Under the pieces are notes generated by a model. That model made no database searches. It was given only the letters and a program-made list of their open reading frames with translations, and had not been told where the DNA came from. Source: Rhodospirillaceae bacterium (GTDB lineage Bacteria; Pseudomonadota; Alphaproteobacteria; Rhodospirillales; Rhodospirillaceae). Taken from it: 64,000 nt of DNA. Shown here piece after piece: positions 1 to 8,445 of this stretch (positions are counted from its first letter, which is position 1; each line of letters starts with the position of its first letter). Location: positions 124,001 through 188,000 of the forward strand of contig JAVJSV010000021.1 in NCBI GenBank assembly GCA_040219235.1, read 5' to 3'. A program made the translations under genes and the position numbers.

Positions 1-2
1 AA

Positions 3-431
3 CGCACGGGCATGCTGCAACGTATTCTTGTCTCGTTGTTGTTGATGTTCAAAAAAGACGGTTCGCTCATCGCCGGGGCGGGCATGACCGCTTTAGCCAC
101 CAATGCCCTGGCGTCTGATCAATACCTGTCCATCGTGCTGACCAGCCGCATGTACGCCGACGAATTCAAAAAGCGCGGCCTTGATCCGGTCAATCTGTCG
201 CGCGCCGTGGAAGACTCCGGCACGGTCACGTCCGCCCTGGTGCCGTGGAACACCTGCGGCGCTTTCATGGCCGGAACCCTTGGCGTGCCGACGTTGGCCT
301 ACTTGCCGTTTTGTATTTTCAATTTGGCCAGTCCGGTGATTTCAATGATCTATGCCGCGACCGGCTTTAAAATCAGACGGCTAGAAGCCGGCCCAACGGA
401 CTCACCTGCGGTGAGATCTAAAGCCGCTTAA
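3..431 (+). CDS. nhaC: NhaC-family Na+/H+ antiporter, C-terminal part
   Basis: Only the last ~143 codons are inside the window; the frame is open to the left edge and the first ATG at 12 is internal. The visible part has the NhaC C-terminal signature: alternating hydrophobic helices around the conserved TNALASDQYLSIVL and EDSGTVTSALVPWNTCGAFM stretches, then a last membrane helix and a short polar tail. The family exchanges Na+ for H+ across the inner membrane, although some members are organic ion or amino-acid antiporters. It ends 22 bp before the nitrilase-fold gene on the same strand, so co-transcription with the next three genes is likely. Family assignment is firm; the substrate is not determinable. 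Confidence 0.85.
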   Translation, partial: RTGMLQRILVSLLLMFKKDGSLIAGAGMTALATNALASDQYLSIVLTSRMYADEFKKRGLDPVNLSRAVEDSGTVTSALVPWNTCGAFMAGTLGVPTLAYLPFCIFNLASPVISMIYAATGFKIRRLEAGPTDSPAVRSKAA

Positions 432-453
432 GGTCGAATTGGGGAAGGGACCC

Positions 454-1491
454 ATGATGATTGCGTATCGCGCTTGTGCACTTCAATTCGCCTGCTACCC
501 CATTAACGGCGCAGCAGATCAAGCCTCGGCCCGCGCCATGATCATGGATGCCATCGCCCGCGCTGCGGCCCTGGTGCCCGGCACGAAAGTCATGGGCGGC
601 GAAGACATGAAGCTGGTGGTCCTGCCCGAATATGTGTTCACCAATTTCTCTATGGGCACGTCGCCCGCCCAGTGGCGCGATTGGGCAGCGTTTCATCCCG
701 ATGGGCCAGAATACGATGCCCTGGCCAAGATCGCCCAAGATAATGGCGTCTATCTGGTCACCAATGCCTATGAGCAGGATGACAATTTTCCAGATACATA
801 TTTTCAAGCTTGCGTCATTTTTGATGACACGGGCAACGTTGTACTGCGCTACCGCCGTTTGAATTCCATCTACACGCCCACGCCCCACGACTATTGGGAT
901 CGTTATCTTGAGCTCTATGGATTGGACGGCGTGTTCCCGGTGGCCAAAACCCCGATCGGTAATTTGTGCGCGGTGGCCTCAGAGGAGATGCAGTATCCGG
1001 AACTGATCCGCACCTTTGCCCTGCGGGGGGCGGAGGTGCTGTGTCATCCCTGCGCCGACCCGTTGAACCTCGCGCATAATCCGAAGAACGTCATGAAGCA
1101 GGCGCGCGCCATTGAAAACCTGATGTATGTGATTTCGGCCAACCTCTCCACTCACAAGCCGTTCCCCATGGGCGAGCACACCTGCGATGGCGGCTCCCGG
1201 GTGATTGATTTTCAAGGCCGTGTTTTGGCGGAAGCCGGCCAGGGCGAAAGTATGACGGCTCTGGCCGACATCAACATCTCCGCCTTGCGCCGCTATCGCA
1301 ATCGTCCGGAGATTAACAACTTCCTGACCCGTCAGCGCATGGACTTGTATCGCGATACCTATGCGCAAGATATCTGGCCGAAGAACAGCCTGGCTGACCG
1401 TGCGCCTGCACGGGGTCACATGGCTGGCGTGCAGCAAGATGTCCTGGCGCGGCTGAAAGCGGCGGGCATCATCGAAGCGGAGGACAGCTGA
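454..1491 (+). CDS. Nitrilase-superfamily (carbon-nitrogen hydrolase fold) protein lacking the catalytic Cys
   Basis: A full-length nitrilase-fold protein of 345 residues. The frame is open from a TTG at 439, but a GGGGAAGGGA stretch at 441-450 points to ATG 454 or 457. Nitrilases use a Glu-Lys-Cys triad. The Glu is present (E59 in LPEY). The Lys of the usual YRK motif is Arg (R135 in RYRRL). The Cys position, seven residues before the Glu of the PE motif, is Ser (S176 in ASEEMQYPE). Ordinary amidase or nitrilase chemistry is therefore doubtful. It could be a non-catalytic homologue, a serine variant, or part of an uncharacterised subgroup with this substitution. Its stop overlaps the next start (TGATG), so translation with the SDR is probably coupled. 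Confidence 0.85.
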   Translation: MMIAYRACALQFACYPINGAADQASARAMIMDAIARAAALVPGTKVMGGEDMKLVVLPEYVFTNFSMGTSPAQWRDWAAFHPDGPEYDALAKIAQDNGVYLVTNAYEQDDNFPDTYFQACVIFDDTGNVVLRYRRLNSIYTPTPHDYWDRYLELYGLDGVFPVAKTPIGNLCAVASEEMQYPELIRTFALRGAEVLCHPCADPLNLAHNPKNVMKQARAIENLMYVISANLSTHKPFPMGEHTCDGGSRVIDFQGRVLAEAGQGESMTALADINISALRRYRNRPEINNFLTRQRMDLYRDTYAQDIWPKNSLADRAPARGHMAGVQQDVLARLKAAGIIEAEDS

Positions 1492-2270
1492 TGTCGCCCA
1501 CGATATTACTGACAGGTGCGAACCGTGGTCTGGGGCTCGGTTTTGCCAGAGTTTACCTCGATGCCGGATGGCGTGTGCGGGCGGCTGTGCGCGATCCTGA
1601 TGGCGCGGCCGATCTCAAAACCCTGGGCGCAGGCTATGGTGGCCAGCTTTCAATTCATCGTCTGGATCTGGCTGACTTTGCCACAGTGGATGACCTGGCA
1701 GAGGAGTTAAACGGCGTTCCCATCGATGTGCTGCTGGGCAACGCGGCCAAAACCAACAATCCCATGAGCACGGTCGGTGATACGGATTACGACGCCTGGG
1801 CCGAAGCGTTTCGCGTCAACTGCATGGGCCAAATGAAACTGGCTGAGGCTTTTGTCAGTCACCTCGAAGCTGGCACTCATAAAAAAATGTATTTCGTCTC
1901 CAGCCGCATCGGTGCGAAGCCGCCCGCTGGAATGATTTTGTTCCGCTCCTCAAAGTCGGCATTAAATCAGGTCGTGATGCAACTCTCTTTGTTGCTTGCC
2001 CCGCGCGGTATTGCGGTGGCCTGTGGTCATCCGGGATTTGTAAAATCCAAATCTACCGAAGGCATGGGTGTGTTTGAAGCGGAAGAAAGCGCCGGGTATT
2101 TGAAAAAAATTATCGACGCTTTAACACTGGAAACCGCCGGTCATTTTTTTGAACCCGATGGTTCTACGTTGCCGATCGTCACCCGGCAAATAAATCCCCA
2201 GGCGTTTGGTGCAAAAGCTCCCGATGCCTGGGACGCCCAAGCCAAGAAGCGAGATGCAAACAAAACGTGA
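1491..2270 (+). CDS. Short-chain dehydrogenase/reductase with Tyr-to-Phe substitution
   Basis: A classical-size SDR of 259 residues. The N-terminal Rossmann motif is TGANRGLGLG and the NAA-like motif is GNAAK at about 83. Ser137/138 match the catalytic Ser. The YxxxK motif reads F151-R-S-S-K155: Lys is kept but the proton-donating Tyr is Phe. Normal SDR oxidoreduction needs that Tyr, so activity may be low, altered or absent. The start overlaps the previous stop by one base, and the stop overlaps the next GTG start by three. The gene is thus locked in an operon between the nitrilase-fold gene and the ZIP-like transporter. Cytoplasmic, with no signal peptide. Confidence 0.88.
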   Translation: MSPTILLTGANRGLGLGFARVYLDAGWRVRAAVRDPDGAADLKTLGAGYGGQLSIHRLDLADFATVDDLAEELNGVPIDVLLGNAAKTNNPMSTVGDTDYDAWAEAFRVNCMGQMKLAEAFVSHLEAGTHKKMYFVSSRIGAKPPAGMILFRSSKSALNQVVMQLSLLLAPRGIAVACGHPGFVKSKSTEGMGVFEAEESAGYLKKIIDALTLETAGHFFEPDGSTLPIVTRQINPQAFGAKAPDAWDAQAKKRDANKT

Positions 2271-2983
2271 GTACACTGCAAACAGCTTTGCTCTACGCGA
2301 CGCTTGCCGGGATAACGATTCCCCTTGGCGGGCTGTGCGCGTGCTTTGAAAACATCCGGTCGAAGTGGCTTGAGCAGGAACTGCGTCATAGCGTTATCGC
2401 GTTTGGCGGCGGCGTTCTCTTTGCCGCCATTGCGCTGGTGCTGGTGCCGGAAGGCATGGCCAATGTCTCCCTCTCGCTTGGTGTCGCGATGTTTGTTGCT
2501 GGAGGAGTGGTCTTCTTTGTGGTCGACCGGGCCATCCAGTCACAGGGCGGAGCTGGGGCGCAACTGATGGCGATGCTGCTTGATTTTGTGCCCGAATCGA
2601 TGGCGCTTGGCGCGATGCTCGCAACGCAAAACGCAACAGCCTTGCTGCTTGCTGGACTGATCGCGTTGCAGAATTTTCCCGAGGGCTTTAACGCCTATCG
2701 TGAACTGGTGGCCGGTGCCAAACATAAACCCCGCGTGATTCTGTTGGCGTTATGGGGTGTCGTGGTGCTGGGTCCACTCAGCGCGTGGCTTGGCTATGAA
2801 TTTCTGCGTGCGTCTCCGCAGGTGCTTGGGGCCATCATGCTGTTTGCGGCGGGCGGTATTTTGTATCTCACGTTTCAAGATATCGCGCCTCAAGCGAGAC
2901 TGAAACACCATTGGGCGCCCTCTCTGGCAGCTGTAGCTGGCTTTACGCTTGGCCTTCTTGGGGACGGGCTGGTTCATGCTTAA
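2267..2983 (+). CDS. ZIP-family-like metal transporter
   Basis: A 238-residue polytopic protein with about seven to eight hydrophobic segments. It begins with GTG inside the preceding stop (GTGA). ZIP-type signatures are visible as LVPEGM, DFVPESMALG and QNFPEGFNAY, the last two being the paired PE helices that line the metal path in ZIP proteins. The His normally before NxPEG is Gln here and the His of the other motif is Asp, so metal preference may differ from ZupT-like zinc importers. The family moves Zn2+, Fe2+ or other divalent cations into the cytoplasm. It is the last gene of the operon and converges on the mgtE-like gene, another divalent-cation transporter. Confidence 0.75.
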   Translation: MSTLQTALLYATLAGITIPLGGLCACFENIRSKWLEQELRHSVIAFGGGVLFAAIALVLVPEGMANVSLSLGVAMFVAGGVVFFVVDRAIQSQGGAGAQLMAMLLDFVPESMALGAMLATQNATALLLAGLIALQNFPEGFNAYRELVAGAKHKPRVILLALWGVVVLGPLSAWLGYEFLRASPQVLGAIMLFAAGGILYLTFQDIAPQARLKHHWAPSLAAVAGFTLGLLGDGLVHA

Positions 2984-3011
2984 GCAGCACTACTCTATCA
3001 ATTGAAAGAGT

Positions 3012-3044
3012 CAGCGCCATGACAGCGCCATGTCAGCGCCATGA
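3012..3044. repeat. 11-bp tandem repeat, three copies
   Basis: CAGCGCCATG(A/T) is repeated three times head to tail with exact 11-bp spacing, in the short gap between the convergent ZIP-like and MgtE-like genes. One base differs in the middle copy. No coding role is evident. Confidence 0.9.
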
Positions 3045-3083
3045 CCACACGGCTAAGCCTTCAGCCGCAGCGTTGCGCAACAC

Positions 3084-4100
3084 TCATATCACCAAGGCGG
3101 TAACCAAGAGGAAGTAAACGGTCAAACTGCCAACGTCTTGAATAATGGTGCACATGGGCCCACTGCCTAGGGCCGGGTCAGTGCCGAACTTCTGAAACAC
3201 CCAAGGCAAGCCAAATCCGACAACGGCAGATAAAGCCCCACCGCCGAGAACAGAGAGACCAACGGCCAGGGCCAGCGGGGCATTGTCGAAACTTAACATC
3301 ACCCCCACATAAGCGATGCAGCCCAGAGCTGCGCCAATGGTGATGCCGATCACCAATTCTTCCCGCAGCAGGCGTCCGATGGGAAGACCTTCTGTCGCCA
3401 GACCCCGCACCGCAACGGATACGGCCTGGGTGCCGATCGCACCTGCGATGTACACCAACGATGGAATGAAGAAGGCCACCGCCACATTGGCTTCCAAGGT
3501 GTGTTCAAACCCACTCATCAACAGCGTGATGACCGATGAGGCCAGCAGGCCAAATATTAGCCAGGGCAGGCGACGTTTTGCGCGGTCCAACAACGACGCA
3601 TCAATGGCCACAGCCGGACCATCGTCGTGGGTCATAATCCCGGCAACGCGCTGCAAATCTTCCATGTGTTCGTGGCGCAGAATTTTGAATAAGGCTTCTG
3701 GCGGTACGGCGCCAATCAATACCCCTTGGGCATCCACCACCGGCACCGCAATCATGTTCAACTGCATGGCCAGAACGGCGATCTGTTCCTGGTCATCTTC
3801 TGGGCGTACCGCTTCATGTTCCGGTTCCATGATTTCCCCGATGGCGGGGGTCCCTCCGCCGCCATTTCCAGCGGCCAGCAGGTCGTTGATGCGGACGATG
3901 CCTTCCAGTCCCCCGTGCGCGTCCGTCACGAACACAGTGTCGGCACACTCAAAATGTTCGCCTTGAAGGGTGGCAATGACGTCCTTCACCGGGGTGTTCG
4001 GGTGGGCGCGAGGAATGCCAGTGACCATATGCTGTGCGGCTGTGTCTCGGATATAGCGTTTGGTAAGTTGGGCTGTGGGAGTCACATCTTCAATCCTCAC
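3084..4100 (-). CDS. mgtE: MgtE-type divalent-cation (Mg2+) transporter without the N-terminal helical domain
   Basis: A 338-residue protein with two CBS domains (about 22-150), a connecting helix, and a five-helix C-terminal membrane domain. The last helices keep the MgtE signature TDPALGSGPM followed by IIQD, which lies by the Mg2+ site in the pore. Typical MgtE is about 450 residues and starts with a ~120-residue helical gating domain, which is absent here. The earliest start is GTG 4100, preceded by an in-frame stop, so the short form appears real. Mg2+ or Co2+ uptake is the family role; gating by Mg2+ between the N and CBS domains would have to differ. It lies downstream of the two IclR genes and converges with the ZIP-like gene. 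Confidence 0.85.
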   Translation of the reverse strand: MRIEDVTPTAQLTKRYIRDTAAQHMVTGIPRAHPNTPVKDVIATLQGEHFECADTVFVTDAHGGLEGIVRINDLLAAGNGGGGTPAIGEIMEPEHEAVRPEDDQEQIAVLAMQLNMIAVPVVDAQGVLIGAVPPEALFKILRHEHMEDLQRVAGIMTHDDGPAVAIDASLLDRAKRRLPWLIFGLLASSVITLLMSGFEHTLEANVAVAFFIPSLVYIAGAIGTQAVSVAVRGLATEGLPIGRLLREELVIGITIGAALGCIAYVGVMLSFDNAPLALAVGLSVLGGGALSAVVGFGLPWVFQKFGTDPALGSGPMCTIIQDVGSLTVYFLLVTALVI

Positions 4101-4211
4101 TCAATTGGTGCCGTCTTATTATGGCCATGTTTATTGAAGTGCGTGGCATTTATTTGCATAGCGCGTCAGCGCTTTGGACATATTTTCGCGTCAGCTACAG
4201 AAGTCTTGTGC

Positions 4212-4988
4212 CTAAAGCGGGTAAATGCGCTCCAGGTTTTTTCCGAGTGTCGCCGCGCAGGCATGCAAGGGCGCGAGGAACCGGCCAACCGCTTCAGATA
4301 ATGTGACCGCTGTTGGATGAAAGCGATTGGACAGGGAATATTCGACGCTGCCATTCACGGAAACAGGGACAGACAGCGTGGACCAATTCATTCCGGCAAG
4401 CTTGGTTGCCGCATATCCTTGGGCCACGACCTGCGTGAGCAGTTCATCCAGTGACTCATGGTCGTAAGGCGTGCGCGACAATAAATTGCGGTCTTGCAGC
4501 AGGGCCGAGCGAATAATATCGTCCCGCACCTCTTTTGTTTTATGGGCCAGTAGGACGTGCCCGGCAGAGCGTCCAAGCAACGGCAGAACCAGATGCTCGC
4601 GCATCGGATACACAATCAGCGGAGATTCCGTATCCGTGTTTTCCAGCACCGCCAATCGGCTATTATGGATTGTGCCAAAACTGAGCGGCCAACCCATAGT
4701 CTTGCAGGCTTCGACGATAATCGGTCGTACAACCGTTGCCGCCCAGTCATTGCGGGGGGCTCCAGCGGAGAGCTCTAGCACTTTGGGTGTGACGGTGTAC
4801 TTGCGTGAAGTGTTGTCCCGCGCAACAAATCCCAATTCAATGAGGGTCACCAAGTAACGATTCACCGCCGCGCGCGGCACGTTCGATAACTTAGCCAATT
4901 CAGAGACCGTCACACCATCGAAAGCGTTCAGCGTACGTAATACGGTGACGATGCGTTCCACGACATCCAGGGATTGCACACCGCTCAT
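4212..4988 (-). CDS. IclR-family transcriptional regulator (second of a tandem pair)
   Basis: A 258-residue IclR protein. A winged helix-turn-helix (about 1-65, with VTVSELAKLSNVPRAAVNRY) is followed by a GAF-like effector domain containing the family's LLGRSAGHVLLAH segment. It resembles the upstream neighbour throughout: both have RAAVNRYLVTL / RSAVNRYMVTL in the recognition helix and the same LGR(S/A)AGHVLLAH motif. This indicates an old tandem duplication. Its ATG overlaps the TGA of the neighbour, so the two are translationally coupled. IclR proteins commonly control catabolic genes for aromatic or carboxylic acids. The effector is unknown. Confidence 0.92.
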   Translation of the reverse strand: MSGVQSLDVVERIVTVLRTLNAFDGVTVSELAKLSNVPRAAVNRYLVTLIELGFVARDNTSRKYTVTPKVLELSAGAPRNDWAATVVRPIIVEACKTMGWPLSFGTIHNSRLAVLENTDTESPLIVYPMREHLVLPLLGRSAGHVLLAHKTKEVRDDIIRSALLQDRNLLSRTPYDHESLDELLTQVVAQGYAATKLAGMNWSTLSVPVSVNGSVEYSLSNRFHPTAVTLSEAVGRFLAPLHACAATLGKNLERIYPL

Positions 4989-5809
4989 AGGGCGCTACCG
5001 GGAAGCGGTTGGTCTTCACCCGCATCTAGCCAGCGATCCGTATCAATATCCTTGAGCCGCTCAGAGATATTATTTGCGCACGCTTGCAAAGGGGTCAAAA
5101 AGCGCTCGGTAACCTGTTCCAAACTCAGGATCGATGCGGTTGCGCCCGCCGACAGAACAAAGGGAAAGGTGTCTTTAATCCGCACCGGAACCGCAACGGT
5201 GTTGAGTTGGGCCTTTGCCGTCGTGTAAGCGCCGTACCCGAGCCGCTGCACCTCCCCCAGCAGAGCAGTCACATCGCCGGGGTCGATGCCAGCGTCCGCA
5301 TAGAGGGCCGGGTTCTGTTGCAACGCAATCTTAAGCACGTCAGTGCGGACGGAAGGCAGCAGATGCGCCAGCAGCACATGTCCGGCAGCGCGTCCAAGCA
5401 GGGGCCGCATCAGCATGGTACCGCGTTTCTTTTTCGCCAACGGGGAAATATCGTCCGTATGGGCGATCAGGGTGACCTGTGCGTTTTTTAAAGTTGAAAA
5501 ATTAAGTGACCATCCCAACGTCCGGCACGCGGCTTGCAAAGGCGGTAATACGATCTGACGGATTTTTTGATCACGTGTTACGCCGCGCGACAGGTCCAGG
5601 GTTTTAGAGGTCGGCCTGTATCTCTTTGTGCGCTCGTCCCGATAGACATAACCCAACTCCGCGAGGGTCACCATATAGCGGTTGACCGCGGACCTGGAGA
5701 GACCCGCTTTGCGAGTCAATTCAGACATGGTTATGCCGTCGCCTGCATTTACGGCGCTGAGGATTGTTGTAAAGCGTGCAACGCTTTCAAGCGGTTGGAT
5801 CCCAGCCAA
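4985..5809 (-). CDS. IclR-family transcriptional regulator (first of a tandem pair)
   Basis: A 274-residue IclR regulator with an N-terminal winged HTH (ITMSELTRKAGLSRSAVNRY) and a C-terminal effector-binding domain, plus a short polar tail absent from its partner. It is transcribed away from the TonB receptor gene at 6122. The 312-bp gap between them carries a perfect palindrome and a second similar half-copy. The pair therefore probably regulates itself and/or the receptor. Paralogous regulators encoded with a 4-bp overlap could act as a heteromer; that part is inference. Confidence 0.92.
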   Translation of the reverse strand: MAGIQPLESVARFTTILSAVNAGDGITMSELTRKAGLSRSAVNRYMVTLAELGYVYRDERTKRYRPTSKTLDLSRGVTRDQKIRQIVLPPLQAACRTLGWSLNFSTLKNAQVTLIAHTDDISPLAKKKRGTMLMRPLLGRAAGHVLLAHLLPSVRTDVLKIALQQNPALYADAGIDPGDVTALLGEVQRLGYGAYTTAKAQLNTVAVPVRIKDTFPFVLSAGATASILSLEQVTERFLTPLQACANNISERLKDIDTDRWLDAGEDQPLPGSAL

Positions 5810-5864
5810 AATCGACTCCCAAAGTGAGCAACAAGCGTTCGAGCCAAGGGTTAGAGATTAGCGT

Positions 5865-5948
5865 TAATCATTGAGCGAGCATAGAGCGCGGCCAAGAGCG
5901 TGTGGACCGAAGCTCAAGCTCTAATCGCTGAGCGATTATTTTTATGCG
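5865..5948. promoter_or_regulatory. Operator-like palindrome and direct repeat in the IclR/TonB divergent region
   Basis: The gap 5810-6121 has no gene. It contains a perfect 17-bp palindrome at 5932-5948 (TAATCGCT-G-AGCGATTA). A second sequence at 5865-5878, TAATCATTGAGCGA, matches the first 14 bases of the palindrome at 12 positions and lies 67 bp away. The placement between the divergent IclR genes and the TonB receptor suggests IclR binding sites. The palindrome is followed by several T residues, so a hairpin is an alternative reading. I see nothing else in the rest of the gap except the receptor's Shine-Dalgarno (GGAGAG before 6122). Confidence 0.5.
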
Positions 5949-6121
5949 AGAATGCTCGCCAGATGTGGAGTTTGCCGGATCCCGAGGCTACCTGTACTCA
6001 ACCACCGAGCAAGTAATGGTTTCAAGTTCATAACAGCCACTGGAATGAGAGAAAACCAACATAAGACTAGGTCTCACACCAGCTCACTTAGCCATCATCG
6101 AGACATTCCGGGAGAGAACAC

Positions 6122-8236
6122 ATGAAATTCAGAACACTTCTACTCGCCACCGTTGCCGCTTCAATCGCCATACCTGCATCAGCGCAGCAGATCGCCGTTG
6201 AGGAAATCACAGTTACAGCGCGGAAGCGCTCTGAAACCCTGCTGGAAATTCCGCTCACTGTGTCGGCTTTCACGGCAGATGATATCGAGCAAGCGGGCTA
6301 CACCACCATTACAGATTTAGTGGAAGCCGTTCCTGGTGTGACCTATGGCAGCTTTGAAGCGGAAGGCCGTGGCGACTCTGCCAGCTTCCGGGGCATTGCC
6401 ACCAATACCGGCGACCCGACCCTGCAAAACTCATCGAAATTTATTGATGGTGTTTATGTGTCCGGCTCGCTGTTCACGGCGCTGCTGTCAGATCTCGAAC
6501 GTGTTGAAGTGATCAAGGGTCCGCAAAGCGCCCTCTATGGCCGCGCCACCTTCTCTGGCGCGATTAACTACATCACCAAAAAGCCGACCGATGAGTTCGA
6601 AGGCTCCATCAACGCGACGGTCGCTGAGTATGATGAAATCCAACTCAGCGGCACACTCAGTGGTCCGATTGTCGAGGACCGTCTGGCCATGCGTGTCAGC
6701 GGCGGATACCTGACCAAAGGCAGTGAGTACACCAACATCACCAACGGCGCGGAAATGGGTGAGGACGACATTTTCTCCCTCAGCACCGCCCTGCGGTTTA
6801 CCCCAACCGATGCGCTGACCGCTGATCTGAACGTGAGTTATTCAGAAGCAGATCTCGGCGAAGCCCCGCGTGCCACGACCGCGCTGAACATGGGCGAGCT
6901 TGAGTTTCCTCTGACCTCGGTCATTGGTGGCAACGTCGATCAGCTGGATGATCCGGGCATTCAATCAGACACCTTCCGCGCCAGCCTGTCGGTCAACTAT
7001 GACATCAACGGCTATACGCTGACGTCCATCACCGGCTACGGCAAGGAAGACACGGTCAATCAGGCTGATGGTAACTACGATCCGGTCAAAAACACGTTCC
7101 TGTCGTTCCTGTGCAACGCTGGGCCATTCGTCGGTCCGGGCTGCAGCATCTTCCAAACCGTGACCGAGCGTGAACTCGAATCGACGTTCCAGGAATTCCG
7201 TGTTACGTCTCCGGAAGACGGTCCGATCAGCTGGATCGCGGGCGCGTCTTATTTCGATGAAGATTTTTATACCTTTCGTCAACGCAACTTCCGCCAAGCG
7301 CCAAATATAAAAACCTCTGAAAATATGTCGGTGTTTGGCTCGGTGACATTCGATGCCTCTGAGCAACTCTCGGTCAGTTTTGATGGCCGGTATCAGACCG
7401 AAGACATTAAGGTTGAAAACCTGGACACAGGTGCCATTCAAGAAGGCGAGTTTAACTCTTTCCTGCCGCGCTTCATCGTCGAATACACGCCGTCTGACGA
7501 TACGTTGATCTACGCCAGCGCGGCCAAGGGTAACAAGCCCGGCACCTTTAATACCACCGGCCCGGCCCAGTTCGCTGTGGTCGATGAAGAAACCCTGTGG
7601 ACCTATGAAGTCGGCACCAAGGTCAACGCGTTGAACGATGTGCTGACCATTCAAGCGGCGGGTTATCTCATCGATTGGACCAATCAGGTGTTCCGCTTTA
7701 ACGACCCTGATCCCACGGTCGGCAGCTACTTTGTCAATGCCGGTGAAACCGAAGTGTGGGGCGCAGACTTCTCGCTCAACGCTCAGTTCAACGCATACTT
7801 CAGTGGCGCTCTGTCCTACTCCTACGTCGATACCGAGTTTAAGGTGTTTGAGTCGGCCAATGCGTTGACGATTTTGGGAGACGCGGATGTATCCGGAAAT
7901 CAAACGCCGCGCACCGCCGGAAACTCCCTCTATGCCTCGCTCGAATACCAAGCGCCGTTCACGGCGCTCGGCGATGGCTATGACTGGTTTGCCCGCGCGG
8001 ACCTGAGCTACCGCGATGAAATGTTCATCGATGAACTCAACCTGGAAACCCTGGGACCACAAACCCTGGTCAACCTGCGGGTCGGCCTCGATACTGGCCC
8101 GGCGCGCGTGACCCTGTTTGTCGATAACGTCACCAACAGCGATGCGCTGACATCAGGCTTTAGGTTCGGGGCTGTGGCCCTGGTGGGTCTGCCACAGAGC
8201 CGTCAGTTTGGTGTTTCGGCGTCCTATAAGTTCTAG
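6122..8236 (+). CDS. TonB-dependent outer-membrane receptor
   Basis: A 704-residue receptor. The signal peptide ends near ASAQQ. A TonB-box-like VEEITVTARK segment follows, then the plug domain (about 40-160, with ERVEVIKGPQSALYGR) and a C-terminal 22-strand-type barrel ending in an aromatic residue (SASYKF), as required for BAM insertion. The start is well supported by GGAGAG at 6110-6115. These receptors import scarce ligands such as iron chelates, vitamins, glycans or aromatics, using TonB-ExbBD. The ligand cannot be read from sequence. It lies divergent to the IclR pair and upstream of the small-protein/methyltransferase operon. A second receptor at 10287 shares the overall layout. Confidence 0.93.
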   Translation: MKFRTLLLATVAASIAIPASAQQIAVEEITVTARKRSETLLEIPLTVSAFTADDIEQAGYTTITDLVEAVPGVTYGSFEAEGRGDSASFRGIATNTGDPTLQNSSKFIDGVYVSGSLFTALLSDLERVEVIKGPQSALYGRATFSGAINYITKKPTDEFEGSINATVAEYDEIQLSGTLSGPIVEDRLAMRVSGGYLTKGSEYTNITNGAEMGEDDIFSLSTALRFTPTDALTADLNVSYSEADLGEAPRATTALNMGELEFPLTSVIGGNVDQLDDPGIQSDTFRASLSVNYDINGYTLTSITGYGKEDTVNQADGNYDPVKNTFLSFLCNAGPFVGPGCSIFQTVTERELESTFQEFRVTSPEDGPISWIAGASYFDEDFYTFRQRNFRQAPNIKTSENMSVFGSVTFDASEQLSVSFDGRYQTEDIKVENLDTGAIQEGEFNSFLPRFIVEYTPSDDTLIYASAAKGNKPGTFNTTGPAQFAVVDEETLWTYEVGTKVNALNDVLTIQAAGYLIDWTNQVFRFNDPDPTVGSYFVNAGETEVWGADFSLNAQFNAYFSGALSYSYVDTEFKVFESANALTILGDADVSGNQTPRTAGNSLYASLEYQAPFTALGDGYDWFARADLSYRDEMFIDELNLETLGPQTLVNLRVGLDTGPARVTLFVDNVTNSDALTSGFRFGAVALVGLPQSRQFGVSASYKF

Positions 8237-8259
8237 AAAAAGTTCTATAAAAAGACCCG

Positions 8260-8295
8260 ATGGGGCGGCGTGGCTTTCATGCTGAGTCGCCCCAT
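8260..8295 (+). terminator. Possible stem-loop after the TonB receptor
   Basis: ATGGGGCG (8260-8267) and CGCCCCAT (8288-8295) can pair into an 8-bp GC-rich stem with a 20-base loop, 24 bp after the receptor stop. No clear T-tract follows, so intrinsic termination is uncertain. Confidence 0.45.
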
Positions 8296-8408
8296 TACCG
8301 TCCTCATGGTTGATGCGGGGGCTTGCGGCTGATCAGTCAGTGGGCATCGTTCGCGCTCCAGCTTGGTCAAACCATCCATGAGACTCATCTGCGCGTATAG
8401 AGCTATAC

Positions 8409-8414
8409 TATAAT
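8409..8414 (+). promoter_or_regulatory. Candidate -10 box for the 8446 operon
   Basis: A perfect TATAAT lies 32 bp before the ATG at 8446, followed by AAGGAGAG at 8431-8438 as Shine-Dalgarno. No good TTGACA-like -35 stands at the expected distance. Confidence 0.4.
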
Positions 8415-8445
8415 CTCACTCGCCCCACTTAAGGAGAGATCGATC

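Noticed and set aside
6965-8062. Long minus-strand open frame opposite the TonB receptor
   Set aside because: Antisense shadow of a high-GC gene; the plus-strand protein has full receptor signatures.
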